Shown here: piece by piece, positions 7,606 through 16,491 of the stretch | Numbering within the stretch: the stretch's first letter is position 1 | Layout: the number at the start of each line of letters is the position of its first letter | From: Nibribacter koreensis | GTDB taxonomy: Bacteria; Bacteroidota; Bacteroidia; Cytophagales; Hymenobacteraceae | Reading direction: 5' to 3' | NCBI RefSeq assembly: GCF_039541795.1 | Contig: NZ_BAABGX010000002.1 | Span: 1,054,001-1,118,000, forward strand | DNA: 64,000 nt | Program-made: the position numbers and the translations under genes | Notes under the pieces: model-generated | Databases searched by the model: none | What the model was told of the DNA's origin: nothing | Seen by the model: only the letters and a program-made list of their open reading frames with translations

Positions 7606-10600
7606 TTATAGAGTACGTTTGATTTCGCGCTCTTCGTAGGCTTCAATCACGTCACCTTGTACCAAGTCATTGAAGTTCTTGATACTGATACCGCACTCGT
7701 AGCCGGTACGCACCTCAGAGACATCGTCTTTGAAACGCTTCAGGGCCAGGATTTCACCAGAGTGTACCACGATACCGTCACGTACAATTCTGATCTTAGA
7801 GTTACGTGTAATCACGCCATCTGTCACCATACAGCCGGCAATGGTACCCACCTTGGTGATTTTGAACACCTCGCGTACTTCTACGTTGGCGGTCACTTCT
7901 TCTTTCACCGTTGGTGCCAACATACCTTCCATGGCGTCTTTCAGCTCATTGATGGCGTTGTAGATGATAGAGTACAGACGGATGTCAATCTCTTCCTGCT
8001 CAGCCAGTTTACGGGCATTCACAGACGGTCTCACCTGGAAACCAATGATAATCGCATCTGACGCCGAGGCCAGCAATACGTCTGTCTCAGAGATTTGACC
8101 CACCCCTTTAGACAAGATGTTCACCTGTACCTCCTCGGTAGACAGTTTCAATAATGAGTCAGAAAGTGCCTCTACAGAACCATCCACGTCACCGCGTACA
8201 ATCACGTTCAGCTCCTTAAATGTACCGATGGCCAAACGACGCCCGATTTCATCCAAGGTGATGTGTTTCTTGGTGCGCATGCTCTGCTCACGCTGCAACT
8301 GCTGACGGTTTACGGCAATCTCACGGGCTTCACGCTCAGTTTCCATTACCACAAACTTGTCACCCGCCTGCGGAGCGCCGTCAATACCCAATACCTGAAT
8401 CGGCATGGACGGACCGGCAATCTTATGGCGTTTGCCTAGTTCATCGGTCATGGCTTTCACGCGGCCGTGGTGTGAACCAGCTACTAGGATGTCACCAATC
8501 TTCAACGTACCCGTCTGCACCAATACCGTGGCTACATAACCTCTACCTTTATCCAAGGCGGCTTCAATCACGGTACCTACGGCACGGCGGTTAGGATTGG
8601 CTTTCAGCTCCAATAATTCAGCCTCTAGCAATACTTTATCAAGGAGTTCATCAATGCCTTGTCCGGTCTTAGCGGATATTTCCTGGCTTTGATATTTACC
8701 ACCCCATTCTTCTACCAGTACGTTCAACTGGGCAAGCTCCTCACGAATCTTGTCTGGGTTGGCCGTTGGCTTGTCAATCTTGTTAATGGCGATTACAATT
8801 GGAGAGCCTGCCGCTTGCGCGTGGTTCAAGGCTTCCTTGGTTTGTGGCATTACGTTATCATCTGCCGCCACCACAATGATTACAACGTCTGTAACCTTGG
8901 CACCACGGGCACGCATGGCGGTAAAGGCCTCGTGACCCGGTGTATCCAGGAAGGTGATGTCTTTACCGGCCTCAGTGGTTACCTGGTAGGCACCAATGTG
9001 CTGGGTGATACCCCCGGCCTCACCGGCAGTTACCTTAGTTCTTCTGATGTAATCCAGCAAAGAGGTTTTACCATGATCCACGTGACCCATGATGGTCACA
9101 ATTGGAGCGCGTGGCAACAAATCTTCCTCGGCGTCTACTTCCTCAATACCCGTGTTCTCTTCTTCCTCAGCCGAAGCGAACTGAATGTCATAGCCAAACT
9201 CATCTGCAATGATGGTGATGGCCTCGGCATCTAGACGCTGGTTGATGGACACGAACATGCCCAGGTTCATACAGGTCTTGATTACCTCATTGACGCTCAC
9301 GTCCATTAAGGCGGCCAAGTCATTGGCAGACACGAACTCTGTTACTTTTAGAATCTTAGATTCTAATTGCTCCTGCATTCTGCGCTCATCTGCGGCATCT
9401 GCCACGGCAGAGCGTTTCTCTCTACGGTATTTAGAACGGTTTCCTTGGTTACCGCCTTTGCCACCGCTCAGACGGGCCAATGTAGCCTTAATCTGATCCT
9501 GGATTTCCTTATCCGTTAGCTCAGCTCTAGGTTGAACTGGTCCACCTGGACGTCCGCCGCCACCGCCTGGACGGTTGCCTTGGTAGCCGCCGCCTGGACG
9601 ACCTGGTCCACCGGCTCCTGGCTGACGATTAGCCGCCTGACCTGTTCCCAAAGGACGGGTGCTGTTGGCTCTGTCACCGGCGCGGTGTGGTTGTGGTGCG
9701 TTAGGATTAGTATTGGCTGCGCCCGAAGTACCTGGTTTAGGCACTTCAATGCGCTTGCGTTTCTTTTTGTCTCCGCCTTGTCCTGGCTGGCCACCTGGTT
9801 GGTTGCCTCTGCGGCGCTCGTCAGACGAGGCCACTGGCTTACCGCCTTTGCCACGACCACCGCTCACTGGCAATTGAATCTTACCTAGAACCGTCAAACC
9901 TTTCAGTTGATCGGCTTGGGCTTTGATGGTGCCTTGCGGGGTGGTGTCTGCGTCAGCAGAAGGAGCTTCTGGCGCGCTTGGGGCGGCCGGCGTAGCTGGG
10001 GCTTGAGGTGCAGCGGCTACGGGAGCTGGCTTTGGCGCTTCAGCCGCAGGGGCTGGCGTTGGGGCCGGGGCAGCCGGAGCAACAGGTGTTACAGGTGCTG
10101 CTGGAGCTGGAGCTGCTGGTTTCTCTGCCACTGGCGCCGGGGCCGGGGCTACTGGAGCGGCCGGGGCTGGCGTTGGGGTTGGAGTTACAGGCGCCTCAGG
10201 TGCTGAAGCCGCTGGCGTTACCGGAGCCGGTGCAGCTGGAGTAGCTGCAACTGGTGCTGGTGCCGGAGTTGGCGCCGCGGCTGGCTTTTCTGCTACCGGG
10301 GCAGCAGGCTTCTCTGGTGCCGGAGCTGCGGCCGGAGCCGGCTTTGGCACTGGACGGCCTTTGGCATCCAGGTCAATCTTGCCTAGTACTTTAAACCCTG
10401 GCAACGTAGCGCTGGAAGCAGGTGCCGGAGCTGGCTCAGCAGGCTTTGGCGCCGCTGGCTTCTCTGGCTCTGCCGCCGGCCGTACCGGGGCACTGTTTTT
10501 AATGAGCATTTCGGGCTCTGGGTCCTGGGCTTTCTTAGGTTCTGGCTTCTCCTCTGCTCCGGCCGGCTTCTTCCCGATGTTCAACTCAGCTGCCTCTGCC

Positions 10601-10782
10601 TTGGCTTGCATGGACGAGGCAAACTCTTTAGACAGCATATTGAACTGCTCTGGGGTAATTTTTGAAGTAGGTTTATTCTCGACATCCACTCCCTTTTTTT
10701 CCAGGAACTCTACTACCGTAGAGGTACTGATGTTCAAGGTGGTGGCTACCTGTTTAAGCCTCATCGTTCTTTCTTCTGACAT
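7606..10782 (-). CDS. infB: Translation initiation factor IF-2
   Basis: 1058 residues from the ATG at 10780-10782 (MSEERTMRLKQVATTLNIST); a TTG two codons upstream is less likely. IF-2 is the GTPase that brings fMet-tRNA to the 30S subunit. Order: IF2_N winged-helix-like domain (about 1-60), a very long Pro/Ala-rich linker (about 90-290, PAPAPVA-type repeats), a Gly/Arg-rich basic stretch (about 310-440), a second IF2_N-like segment (VTEFVSANDLAALMDVSVNE), then the G domain with GHVDHGKT near residue 565, DTPGHEAF and NKID, and the C-terminal beta barrels and IF2-C domain. It is the last gene of the rimP-nusA-infB operon, 168 bases after nusA with a 38-bp palindrome in the gap. Confidence 0.98.
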   Translation of the reverse strand: MSEERTMRLKQVATTLNISTSTVVEFLEKKGVDVENKPTSKITPEQFNMLSKEFASSMQAKAEAAELNIGKKPAGAEEKPEPKKAQDPEPEMLIKNSAPVRPAAEPEKPAAPKPAEPAPAPASSATLPGFKVLGKIDLDAKGRPVPKPAPAAAPAPEKPAAPVAEKPAAAPTPAPAPVAATPAAPAPVTPAASAPEAPVTPTPTPAPAAPVAPAPAPVAEKPAAPAPAAPVTPVAPAAPAPTPAPAAEAPKPAPVAAAPQAPATPAAPSAPEAPSADADTTPQGTIKAQADQLKGLTVLGKIQLPVSGGRGKGGKPVASSDERRRGNQPGGQPGQGGDKKKRKRIEVPKPGTSGAANTNPNAPQPHRAGDRANSTRPLGTGQAANRQPGAGGPGRPGGGYQGNRPGGGGGRPGGPVQPRAELTDKEIQDQIKATLARLSGGKGGNQGNRSKYRREKRSAVADAADERRMQEQLESKILKVTEFVSANDLAALMDVSVNEVIKTCMNLGMFVSINQRLDAEAITIIADEFGYDIQFASAEEEENTGIEEVDAEEDLLPRAPIVTIMGHVDHGKTSLLDYIRRTKVTAGEAGGITQHIGAYQVTTEAGKDITFLDTPGHEAFTAMRARGAKVTDVVIIVVAADDNVMPQTKEALNHAQAAGSPIVIAINKIDKPTANPDKIREELAQLNVLVEEWGGKYQSQEISAKTGQGIDELLDKVLLEAELLELKANPNRRAVGTVIEAALDKGRGYVATVLVQTGTLKIGDILVAGSHHGRVKAMTDELGKRHKIAGPSMPIQVLGIDGAPQAGDKFVVMETEREAREIAVNRQQLQREQSMRTKKHITLDEIGRRLAIGTFKELNVIVRGDVDGSVEALSDSLLKLSTEEVQVNILSKGVGQISETDVLLASASDAIIIGFQVRPSVNARKLAEQEEIDIRLYSIIYNAINELKDAMEGMLAPTVKEEVTANVEVREVFKITKVGTIAGCMVTDGVITRNSKIRIVRDGIVVHSGEILALKRFKDDVSEVRTGYECGISIKNFNDLVQGDVIEAYEEREIKRTL

Positions 10783-10866
10783 GCTCAATATGCTGTTGTT
10801 TTTATTTGGTTCTGTTTTGATTACGTGACTCTTTTATGATGGTGTGGGTTTGCCGGTACGTTTTCA

Positions 10867-10904
10867 CGTTTTTGACCTGTTTTCCAGAAATAAGGCCAAA
10901 AACG
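10867..10904. repeat. 38-bp palindrome, copy 4
   Basis: CGTTTTTGACCTGTTTT, loop CCAG, AAATAAGGCCAAAAACG. It is inside the rimP-nusA-infB operon, 46 bases after the nusA stop codon, so it cannot be an obligate terminator. Confidence 0.85.
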
Positions 10905-10950
10905 GCACCCACTCCCCTAGGTCAAATAATCTGGCACAAGTACCACGCCA

Positions 10951-12216
10951 CTAGTTGGTTTCTTCTGATTCTGACTCTGACTCAAACTCTGAGCGGATGA
11001 TGTTCAGCAGGTCCTCTACAGTTTCTTCTTCAAGCTCTGTACGACGCACCAAATCCTCTTTGCCCACAGCCAAAACGCTACGGCCAGTGTCCAGGCCAAT
11101 GCGCTTCAACTCATCAATCACCCAGCCTTCAATCTCATCTGTAAACTCGTCCAGGCTGATGTCTTCTTCAAACCCTTCGGTTTCTCTGAATACGTCAATC
11201 TCCAAGCCCACCAATTTACTGGCTAGTTTAATGTTCTGTCCGCCTTTACCAATGGCCAATGAAACCTGGTCTGGCTTCAAGAACACTGATACGCGTCCGT
11301 TTTCTTCATCTACTTTGATAGAGCTAATCTTGGCAGGGCTCAACGCCCGCTGGATGTACAGCTCCATGTTATCTGTGTAGTTGATAACGTCAATGTTTTC
11401 GTTCTCCAGTTCGCGTACGATGGTATGGATACGAGATCCTTTCATACCCACGCAGGCACCTACCGGGTCAATACGGTCATCATACGACTCTACCGCTACC
11501 TTGGCGCGCTCGCCTGGCTCACGTACAATCTTCTTGATGGTGATAAGGCCGTCAAAGATCTCTGGCACCTCATTCTCAAACAGACGCTCCAGGAACTGCG
11601 GAGAAGTACGAGAAAGAATGATTTTTGGGTTACCGTTGATGATTTCCACACGCTGCACCACCGCTCTTACCACGTCACCTTTGCGGTAACGGTCTTTAGG
11701 GATTTGCTCCGTTTTAGGAATCAGCAGCTCATTGTCTTCTGAATCCAGAATCAACACCTCACGGTTCCACACCTGATATACTTCCCCAGAGATGATTTCA
11801 CCCACCTGGTCTTTATATTTTTGGTACAGCAAGTCTTTCTCCAGGTCTTTCACGCGCTGGATCAAGGTCTGGCGGGCAGTCAACACCGCACGTCTACCAA
11901 AATCCTCTAGCTTGATCAACTCAGAAACCTCTTCGCCTACTTCAAAGTCAGGCTCAATCTTGATGGCCTCAGAGAAGGGAATTTTGTCTGTGTCCCAGAT
12001 ATCCTCTGAGTTGTCATCCACAATCTCGCGGTTACGCCAGATTTCCAAATCACCTTTTTCTACGTTCAGGATGATGTCGAAATTCTCGTCTGTTCCCCAC
12101 TTCTTTCTGATCATGGTGCGGAAAACGTCTTCCAGAATCCGCATCATGGTAGGGCGGTCAATGTTCTTGAACTTAGCGAATTCCGCAAACGATTCAATCA
12201 ATACTGAACTATCCAT
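10951..12216 (-). CDS. nusA: Transcription termination/antitermination factor NusA
   Basis: 421 residues. Binds RNA polymerase and nascent RNA to control pausing and termination. The N-terminal polymerase-binding domain (about 1-125) is followed by an S1 domain (EIISGEVYQVWNREVLILDS), then two KH domains with GxxG loops in GACVGMKGSRIHTIVRELE and SLAIGKGGQNIKLASKLVG. The C-terminus has a helical segment (LKRIGLDTGRSVLAVGKEDL) and an acidic tail rich in Glu/Ser. It follows rimP by 8 bases. Confidence 0.97.
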   Translation of the reverse strand: MDSSVLIESFAEFAKFKNIDRPTMMRILEDVFRTMIRKKWGTDENFDIILNVEKGDLEIWRNREIVDDNSEDIWDTDKIPFSEAIKIEPDFEVGEEVSELIKLEDFGRRAVLTARQTLIQRVKDLEKDLLYQKYKDQVGEIISGEVYQVWNREVLILDSEDNELLIPKTEQIPKDRYRKGDVVRAVVQRVEIINGNPKIILSRTSPQFLERLFENEVPEIFDGLITIKKIVREPGERAKVAVESYDDRIDPVGACVGMKGSRIHTIVRELENENIDVINYTDNMELYIQRALSPAKISSIKVDEENGRVSVFLKPDQVSLAIGKGGQNIKLASKLVGLEIDVFRETEGFEEDISLDEFTDEIEGWVIDELKRIGLDTGRSVLAVGKEDLVRRTELEEETVEDLLNIIRSEFESESESEETN

Positions 12217-12224
12217 GTCTTATC

Positions 12225-12698
12225 TTATTTAAAAGAGATTACAATCTGCGCTTTCACAATATCACTGTAGGCCACGTGCACGGGCTCCAGCATAGATACT
12301 TTATGTTTTACTTTCACTTCTTCGGCAAATAGGAAACCATCTTCCATGGCGTCCTTAATCTCACCTGTTTTCTCCACACCGTCCGCTAATTTCAGCTTTA
12401 CGTTGCGGCCAATGTTACGGGTGAACTGACGCGCCGTGGTCAACGGAAAATCTACGCCCGGGCTGGACACTTCAATCACAAAGCTGAACTCCTCGCCCAT
12501 GGTTTCCTCAATCTTCTTGGCCACGCGGCGGCTAATCTTGGCGCACTGGTCAATGCTGATGCCCTGGTCACCGTCTGCCAGAATAGTCACTTTGGGCCGC
12601 ACCGGAGAGTCTGACACCGTCACAGATACCAGAAAAAGGTCTGGTTCTGGCAGTGCCTCCAACGCGAAGCCTTCAATCATTTTTTCGTCTAGAGCCAT
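12225..12698 (-). CDS. rimP: Ribosome maturation factor RimP
   Basis: 157 residues from the ATG at 12696-12698 (MALDEKMIEGFALEALPEPD). A longer open frame reaches 12764, but that extra part reads through the hairpin and promoter described here and is not expected in the family. RimP assists 30S subunit maturation. Signatures: ISIDQCAKISRRVAKKIEE and FVIEVSSPGVDFPLTTARQF in the N-terminal domain, then the SH3-like C-terminal domain with VHVAYSDIVKAQIVISFK. It is the first gene of the rimP-nusA-infB operon, whose order is widely conserved in bacteria. Confidence 0.94.
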   Translation of the reverse strand: MALDEKMIEGFALEALPEPDLFLVSVTVSDSPVRPKVTILADGDQGISIDQCAKISRRVAKKIEETMGEEFSFVIEVSSPGVDFPLTTARQFTRNIGRNVKLKLADGVEKTGEIKDAMEDGFLFAEEVKVKHKVSMLEPVHVAYSDIVKAQIVISFK

Positions 12699-12716
12699 TT
12701 TGCAAACAGGGTAAGA

Positions 12717-12748
12717 AATAAAAAGGGGGACTATCGCGTCCCCTTCTT
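12717..12748 (-). terminator. Hairpin plus T-run in the rimP leader (feoB terminator or attenuator)
   Basis: On the minus strand a GGGGAC/GTCCCC stem-loop is followed by CTTTTTA and lies 20-50 bases before the rimP start codon. It could end feoB transcripts, or act as an attenuator, since a TAnnTTTG promoter element lies just upstream of it. Confidence 0.55.
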
Positions 12749-12763
12749 TGCTCTTTAATCGCA

Positions 12764-12771
12764 CAAATGTA
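12764..12771 (-). promoter_or_regulatory. Candidate -7 element for rimP-nusA-infB
   Basis: TACATTTG on the minus strand matches the Bacteroidetes -7 consensus TAnnTTTG. It would place the transcript start near 12757 and give a leader of about 60 bases containing the hairpin at 12717-12748. Confidence 0.45.
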
Positions 12772-12847
12772 CAAATAAATCATCTAAAACACAAGCACTG
12801 GCCTATATAGTACATAGACAGCACTTGGTTATAAAAATAATTTTTAT

Positions 12848-12885
12848 CGTTTTGGGCCTCTTTTCTGGAAAATACCCCAAAAACG
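12848..12885. repeat. 38-bp palindrome, copy 5
   Basis: CGTTTTGGGCCTCTTTT, loop CTGG, AAAATACCCCAAAAACG. Starts 9 bases after the feoB stop codon. The GGG in the left arm is matched by CCC in the right arm. Confidence 0.85.
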
Positions 12886-12894
12886 GAAAGGTCT

Positions 12895-15054
12895 TTAGGA
12901 GAATAGCTGGAAGACGGCAAATGCAGACACGTAGGCCAGGCCCGTCATGTAGAGCATCTGCAAGATGGGCCATTTCCAGCCTTTGGTCTCACGGTACACC
13001 ACCGCTATGGTGCTCATGCACTGCATGGCAAACACGTAGAAAATCAAGAGTGAGAAGGCCCGGGCCGGTGTGAAGAACGGCTGCCCGAATTCGTCTTTCT
13101 GCGCTTTCAGTTTCTCCTTGACGGTGGCAATGTTCTCAGAATCACCTACGCTGTAAATGGTGGAGATAGTCCCCACAAACACCTCACGCGCGGCGAAGGA
13201 CGTGAGCAAGGCGATGCCCAGCTTCCAGTCATAGCCCAGCGGACGGATGGCCGGTTCAATGAACTTCCCAAACTGCCCGGCATACGATTCCTCCAGCTTC
13301 TGACCGGCAATGTGCGCCTCTGCGTCCTGCTCTGCCAGTTTCTGGGCTTGGGCCTCTACCGTGGCTCTCTGCTCGGCTACCTGCATGTTGTTGCCCGGCC
13401 CGTAAGAAGACAGCACCCAGAGAATGATGGAGATGGCTAGAATGACTTTACCCGCCTGAAACACAAAGGCTTTCACCTTCTCTACAATGGTAAGGCCCAC
13501 GTTTTTCCAGCGGGGCATTTTGTAGGTAGGAAACTCCATAATGAAGTAACTACGCTCTTTGGTACGCAAGACCATTTTCATAAGCGCAGCCGAGAAAATA
13601 GCCGCCAGGAAGCCAATCAAATACAAGCCCATCAGGACAATACCCTGCAGACTCAAGACACCCAACACGTAGGTTTCTGGTACCACCAGCGCAATCATGA
13701 CTGTATAAATGGGCAGACGCGCCGAACAGCTCATGAGCGGCGTCACGAAGATGGTGATGAGGCGGTCTTGGAAGGAGTCTATGTTACGCGTGGCCATGAT
13801 GGCCGGCACGGCACAGGCCACACCCGAAATCAAAGGCACTACGCTCTTACCGTTCAACCCGAACTTGCGCATAATCTTGTCCATCAGGAAGGTCACTCGG
13901 GCCATGTAGCCCGATTCTTCCAGAATGGCGATGAAGGCAAACAAAATGGCAATCTGGGGCACGAACATGAGTACGCCGCCCAAACCGGCCAAGACGCCCT
14001 CGGTGAGGAGGTCAATCAAGGGGCCTTCTGCTTTGCTTTGAATCCAGGAATTCAGCGTGGCTATGCCCAGGTCAAGCATGTCCATGGGGTAGCTGGCCCA
14101 GGCAAAAATGGCCTGGAACATCAAGAACAGCACCCCGAAGAAAATCAAGTAACCAAAGACCTTGTGCGTCAGAATCTGGTCCAGCTTGTTGCTCTGCTTC
14201 TCGTTGTTTTCGGCTTTGGTGACTTGCATGGCGTCCAGGAGCATCTCATTGATGCGCATATAGCGAGCAATAGTCTCGTTGGCCTGCAGGGTGTTGGATT
14301 TGAAATCGTATTTCTTGACCAGTTCAGCTATGTATTCTTTGTCATCCTCAGACAGAAACGACAGCTTCTGGTACTGGTGGGCGTAGTGCAGGGCCAGGTA
14401 GTCATTGCTCAGTTCAAAGTAGTAACGAATCTGGCGCACCATCACCAGCAGGTCTTCGGGTATCTCAAAGAAAGACGACGTAGACACCTGTAAGGGCTGG
14501 GACAACAGAATCTTGAGCGCCGCAATACCGCTTCCGTTACGGGCATTCATGGGCACTACGGGCACACCTAGTTCGCGTTGCAGTTCTTCTATGTCAATGG
14601 AAATGCCATGCTTTTCTGCCAGGTCCATCATGTTCAAGGCCAACACCGCCGGAATCTTCAAATCCGCGAGCTGGGTGAACAAAAGCAGGTTGCGCTTTAA
14701 GTTAGAAGCGTCTGCCGTGATGATGAGGGCGTCTGGATAGAAGTCTGATTTTTTGTTGTGGAGCAGGTCAATGATTACCTTCTCGTCTAAGGACTTGGGG
14801 TAGAGGCTGTAGGTGCCGGGTAAGTCTATGACCTGCGCGCGCAGGTTGGGCGTCAAGTGCGAGATGCCTGTCTTCTTGTCTACCGTTACACCCGGAAAGT
14901 TGCCCACCTTCTGGTTTAAGCCCGTCAATTGGTTGAAGAGCGAGGACTTTCCCGAGTTGGGATTCCCGATCAACGCAATTTTGGCGACGCGCTCTGGTGC
15001 GTCTGCAGAAATGGAGGAGGCAGCGGCGGGGGCCGGCGCAAGAACTTGAGACAT
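12895..15054 (-). CDS. feoB: Ferrous iron transport protein B (FeoB)
   Basis: 719 residues. The main inner-membrane Fe(II) uptake protein. The N-terminal G domain has GNPNSGKSSLFN (G1, about residues 31-42), GNFPGVTVDKKTG (switch I), DLPGTYSL (G3) and LNMMD (G4). The helical GDI-like spacer follows to about residue 280, then the membrane part with paired Gate motifs, for example PLISGVACAVPAIMATRNID and the FAAREVFVGTISTIYSVG segment. An unusual feature is a Gln/Ala/Glu-rich charged insertion (VAEQRATVEAQAQKLAEQDA) between membrane segments near residue 560. It follows feoA by 3 bases. Confidence 0.97.
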   Translation of the reverse strand: MSQVLAPAPAAASSISADAPERVAKIALIGNPNSGKSSLFNQLTGLNQKVGNFPGVTVDKKTGISHLTPNLRAQVIDLPGTYSLYPKSLDEKVIIDLLHNKKSDFYPDALIITADASNLKRNLLLFTQLADLKIPAVLALNMMDLAEKHGISIDIEELQRELGVPVVPMNARNGSGIAALKILLSQPLQVSTSSFFEIPEDLLVMVRQIRYYFELSNDYLALHYAHQYQKLSFLSEDDKEYIAELVKKYDFKSNTLQANETIARYMRINEMLLDAMQVTKAENNEKQSNKLDQILTHKVFGYLIFFGVLFLMFQAIFAWASYPMDMLDLGIATLNSWIQSKAEGPLIDLLTEGVLAGLGGVLMFVPQIAILFAFIAILEESGYMARVTFLMDKIMRKFGLNGKSVVPLISGVACAVPAIMATRNIDSFQDRLITIFVTPLMSCSARLPIYTVMIALVVPETYVLGVLSLQGIVLMGLYLIGFLAAIFSAALMKMVLRTKERSYFIMEFPTYKMPRWKNVGLTIVEKVKAFVFQAGKVILAISIILWVLSSYGPGNNMQVAEQRATVEAQAQKLAEQDAEAHIAGQKLEESYAGQFGKFIEPAIRPLGYDWKLGIALLTSFAAREVFVGTISTIYSVGDSENIATVKEKLKAQKDEFGQPFFTPARAFSLLIFYVFAMQCMSTIAVVYRETKGWKWPILQMLYMTGLAYVSAFAVFQLFS

Positions 15055-15057
15055 AGA

Positions 15058-15291
15058 CTAAGCCTTTAGCATGATAGTAGCAGCTTCGTCTAAACGCAGG
15101 GACAGGGTGTAATCGTTCACGATGATGGTAATGGGATCCCCCAGCGGCGCGCGGCTGTTCAGCTTCACTTTCTCACCAGGTATACAGCCCATCTCCAATA
15201 ATTTCAGAGACATTTCGGGGTCATTTAAACAACAGATGACGCCGCTTTCTCCAATCTTCAAATCCCGAACGCTCTTTTGCTCGCTTTCCAC
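15058..15291 (-). CDS. feoA: Ferrous iron transport protein A (FeoA)
   Basis: 77 residues with an SH3-like fold (SVRDLKIGESGVICCLNDPE, EMGCIPGEKVKLNSRAPLGD, YTLSLRLDEAATIML). FeoA is a small cytoplasmic partner needed for FeoB-mediated Fe(II) uptake. The start codon is GTG at 15289-15291; no ATG is available in frame nearby. It forms a two-gene operon with feoB. No clear Fur box was found in the 165 bases that separate it from the divergent Bax inhibitor gene. Confidence 0.93.
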   Translation of the reverse strand: MESEQKSVRDLKIGESGVICCLNDPEMSLKLLEMGCIPGEKVKLNSRAPLGDPITIIVNDYTLSLRLDEAATIMLKA

Positions 15292-15456
15292 CTGGCCTGC
15301 TTTTATTTAGACTTGTTATAAACAGTTGCAAGGTACTAGGTGTTCCGGTTGAATCCAAAAAAGATGCGCTCTTTCCGTATTTACACCTGCTTTTGCAACA
15401 CATAATTGTTTTTTGACGGGCATTTCTCTAAATTTCACCTAGATAAAAGAAAAACT

Positions 15457-16203
15457 ATGTCATTATTCAGCTCTAACAACCCAACCCTTAAAGAAGAAGC
15501 CTTTGTCTCTGCGGCAGGCACTGAGGACATTGCCGGTGCAGGCGTCATGACCTTGCAAGGCACCATTGCCAAGTCGGCCATCTTGTTTGCCGTGGTGGTG
15601 GCGTTTGCCCTGTTTTCATGGGAGTTCCTGCAGTTTGTGGGCGAGCCCTTACCGTTCATGATTGGCTTGCCGGTGGTAGGCTTGGGTCTGGTGTTCCTGA
15701 TTTCATTTAAGAAACACCTGGCCGCGTACATAGCGCCTGTCTACTGTGCCATTCAAGGTTTATTTTTGGGCACCATCTCTGGCATTCTGGAGATAGCGTA
15801 CCCGGGCATAGCCAACCAGGCCATGTTGCTCACCTTCACAGTGTTTGGCGGCATGTTGCTTTTGTACAGCACCCGCGTAATTAGAGCCACTGAGCGCTTT
15901 AAGTCCATCATCATGACCGCCACTCTGGGTATCTTTGCCTACTACATGATTGCCTTGGTGCTTGGTTTCTTTGGTATTGAGGTGGCTTTGATTCACAGCA
16001 GTGGCATGGCCGGTATCATCTTCAGTCTGTTGGTAGTGGTGATTGCCGCCATGAACCTCATCTTGGATTTTGACACCATTGAGCACGGATCTCAAATGGG
16101 CGCGCCTAAGTACATGGAATGGTATGCGGCCTTCGGATTGATGGTAACCTTGATCTGGCTGTACCTGGAGATTCTGCGTTTGCTTTCTAAATTAAGAAGA
16201 TAA
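15457..16203 (+). CDS. Bax inhibitor-1 / YccA family membrane protein
   Basis: 248 residues from the ATG at 15457 (MSLFSSNNPTLKEEAFVSAA). An upstream ATG at 15406 in the same frame is less likely because the family starts with a short cytosolic leader like this one. Seven hydrophobic segments are visible, from AILFAVVVAFALFSWEFL to LMVTLIWLYLEILRLL, with the conserved NLILDFDTIEHG region in the penultimate segment that carries the family's acidic residues (pH-sensitive Ca2+ leak in BsYetJ). It is an inner-membrane protein of uncertain physiological role in bacteria. Confidence 0.92.
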   Translation: MSLFSSNNPTLKEEAFVSAAGTEDIAGAGVMTLQGTIAKSAILFAVVVAFALFSWEFLQFVGEPLPFMIGLPVVGLGLVFLISFKKHLAAYIAPVYCAIQGLFLGTISGILEIAYPGIANQAMLLTFTVFGGMLLLYSTRVIRATERFKSIIMTATLGIFAYYMIALVLGFFGIEVALIHSSGMAGIIFSLLVVVIAAMNLILDFDTIEHGSQMGAPKYMEWYAAFGLMVTLIWLYLEILRLLSKLRR

Positions 16204-16257
16204 GAATCTACTCTTTTGCGGCCAACGTACATACAGTAGTACCAAATTTCTACTGCT

Positions 16258-16374
16258 ATGCCCAAGACCAAGAAAGAACAGAAGAAGGAGGACCCTTGCT
16301 GGAAAGGCTATGAACAGGCCGGCATGAAAGACAAAGACGGCAAGCAAGTCCCCAACTGTATAAAGAAGAAGTAA
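16258..16374 (+). CDS. 38-residue microprotein with CWKGY...GMKDKDGKQVPNC motif
   Basis: A short gene: ATG at 16258, TAA at 16372, 38 residues, starting MPKTKKEQKKEDPCWKGYEQ and ending in GKQVPNCIKKK. The two cysteines, CWKGYE, GMK and VPNC form a pattern I recall from small Bacteroidetes proteins and from phage proteins, where the CWxGYxxxGxKxKxGxxVPNC motif is widespread; function is unknown. Highly charged, no signal peptide. It follows the Bax inhibitor gene by 54 bases and has its own strong terminator 8 bases after the stop codon, which supports real expression. Confidence 0.8.
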   Translation: MPKTKKEQKKEDPCWKGYEQAGMKDKDGKQVPNCIKKK

Positions 16375-16381
16375 CACAAAG

Positions 16382-16412
16382 AAGCCTTGACCCAACGGTC
16401 AAGGCTTCTTTT
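16382..16412 (+). terminator. Intrinsic terminator after the microprotein gene
   Basis: Perfect 11-bp stem AAGCCTTGACC / GGTCAAGGCTT with a short loop, followed by CTTTTATTTT. Confidence 0.88.
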
Positions 16413-16420
16413 ATTTTAAG

Positions 16421-16460
16421 CCTTTTTTGGCCTCATTTCCAGAAATGAGGCCAAAAAAGG
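16421..16460. repeat. 38-bp palindrome family, copy 6 (compensated variant)
   Basis: CCTTTTTTGGCCTCATTT, loop CCAG, AAATGAGGCCAAAAAAGG: a perfect 18-bp stem. Changes relative to the consensus on one arm (CTCA for CTGT, CT for CG) are mirrored on the other. Confidence 0.9.
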
Positions 16461-16491
16461 CTACTCGTTATAGAACACGCCCAAAGGATAT

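Noticed and set aside
12699..12764. Longer RimP starting at 12764
   Set aside because: The extra residues are encoded by the leader hairpin and promoter; RimP normally starts near MALDEKMIEG.
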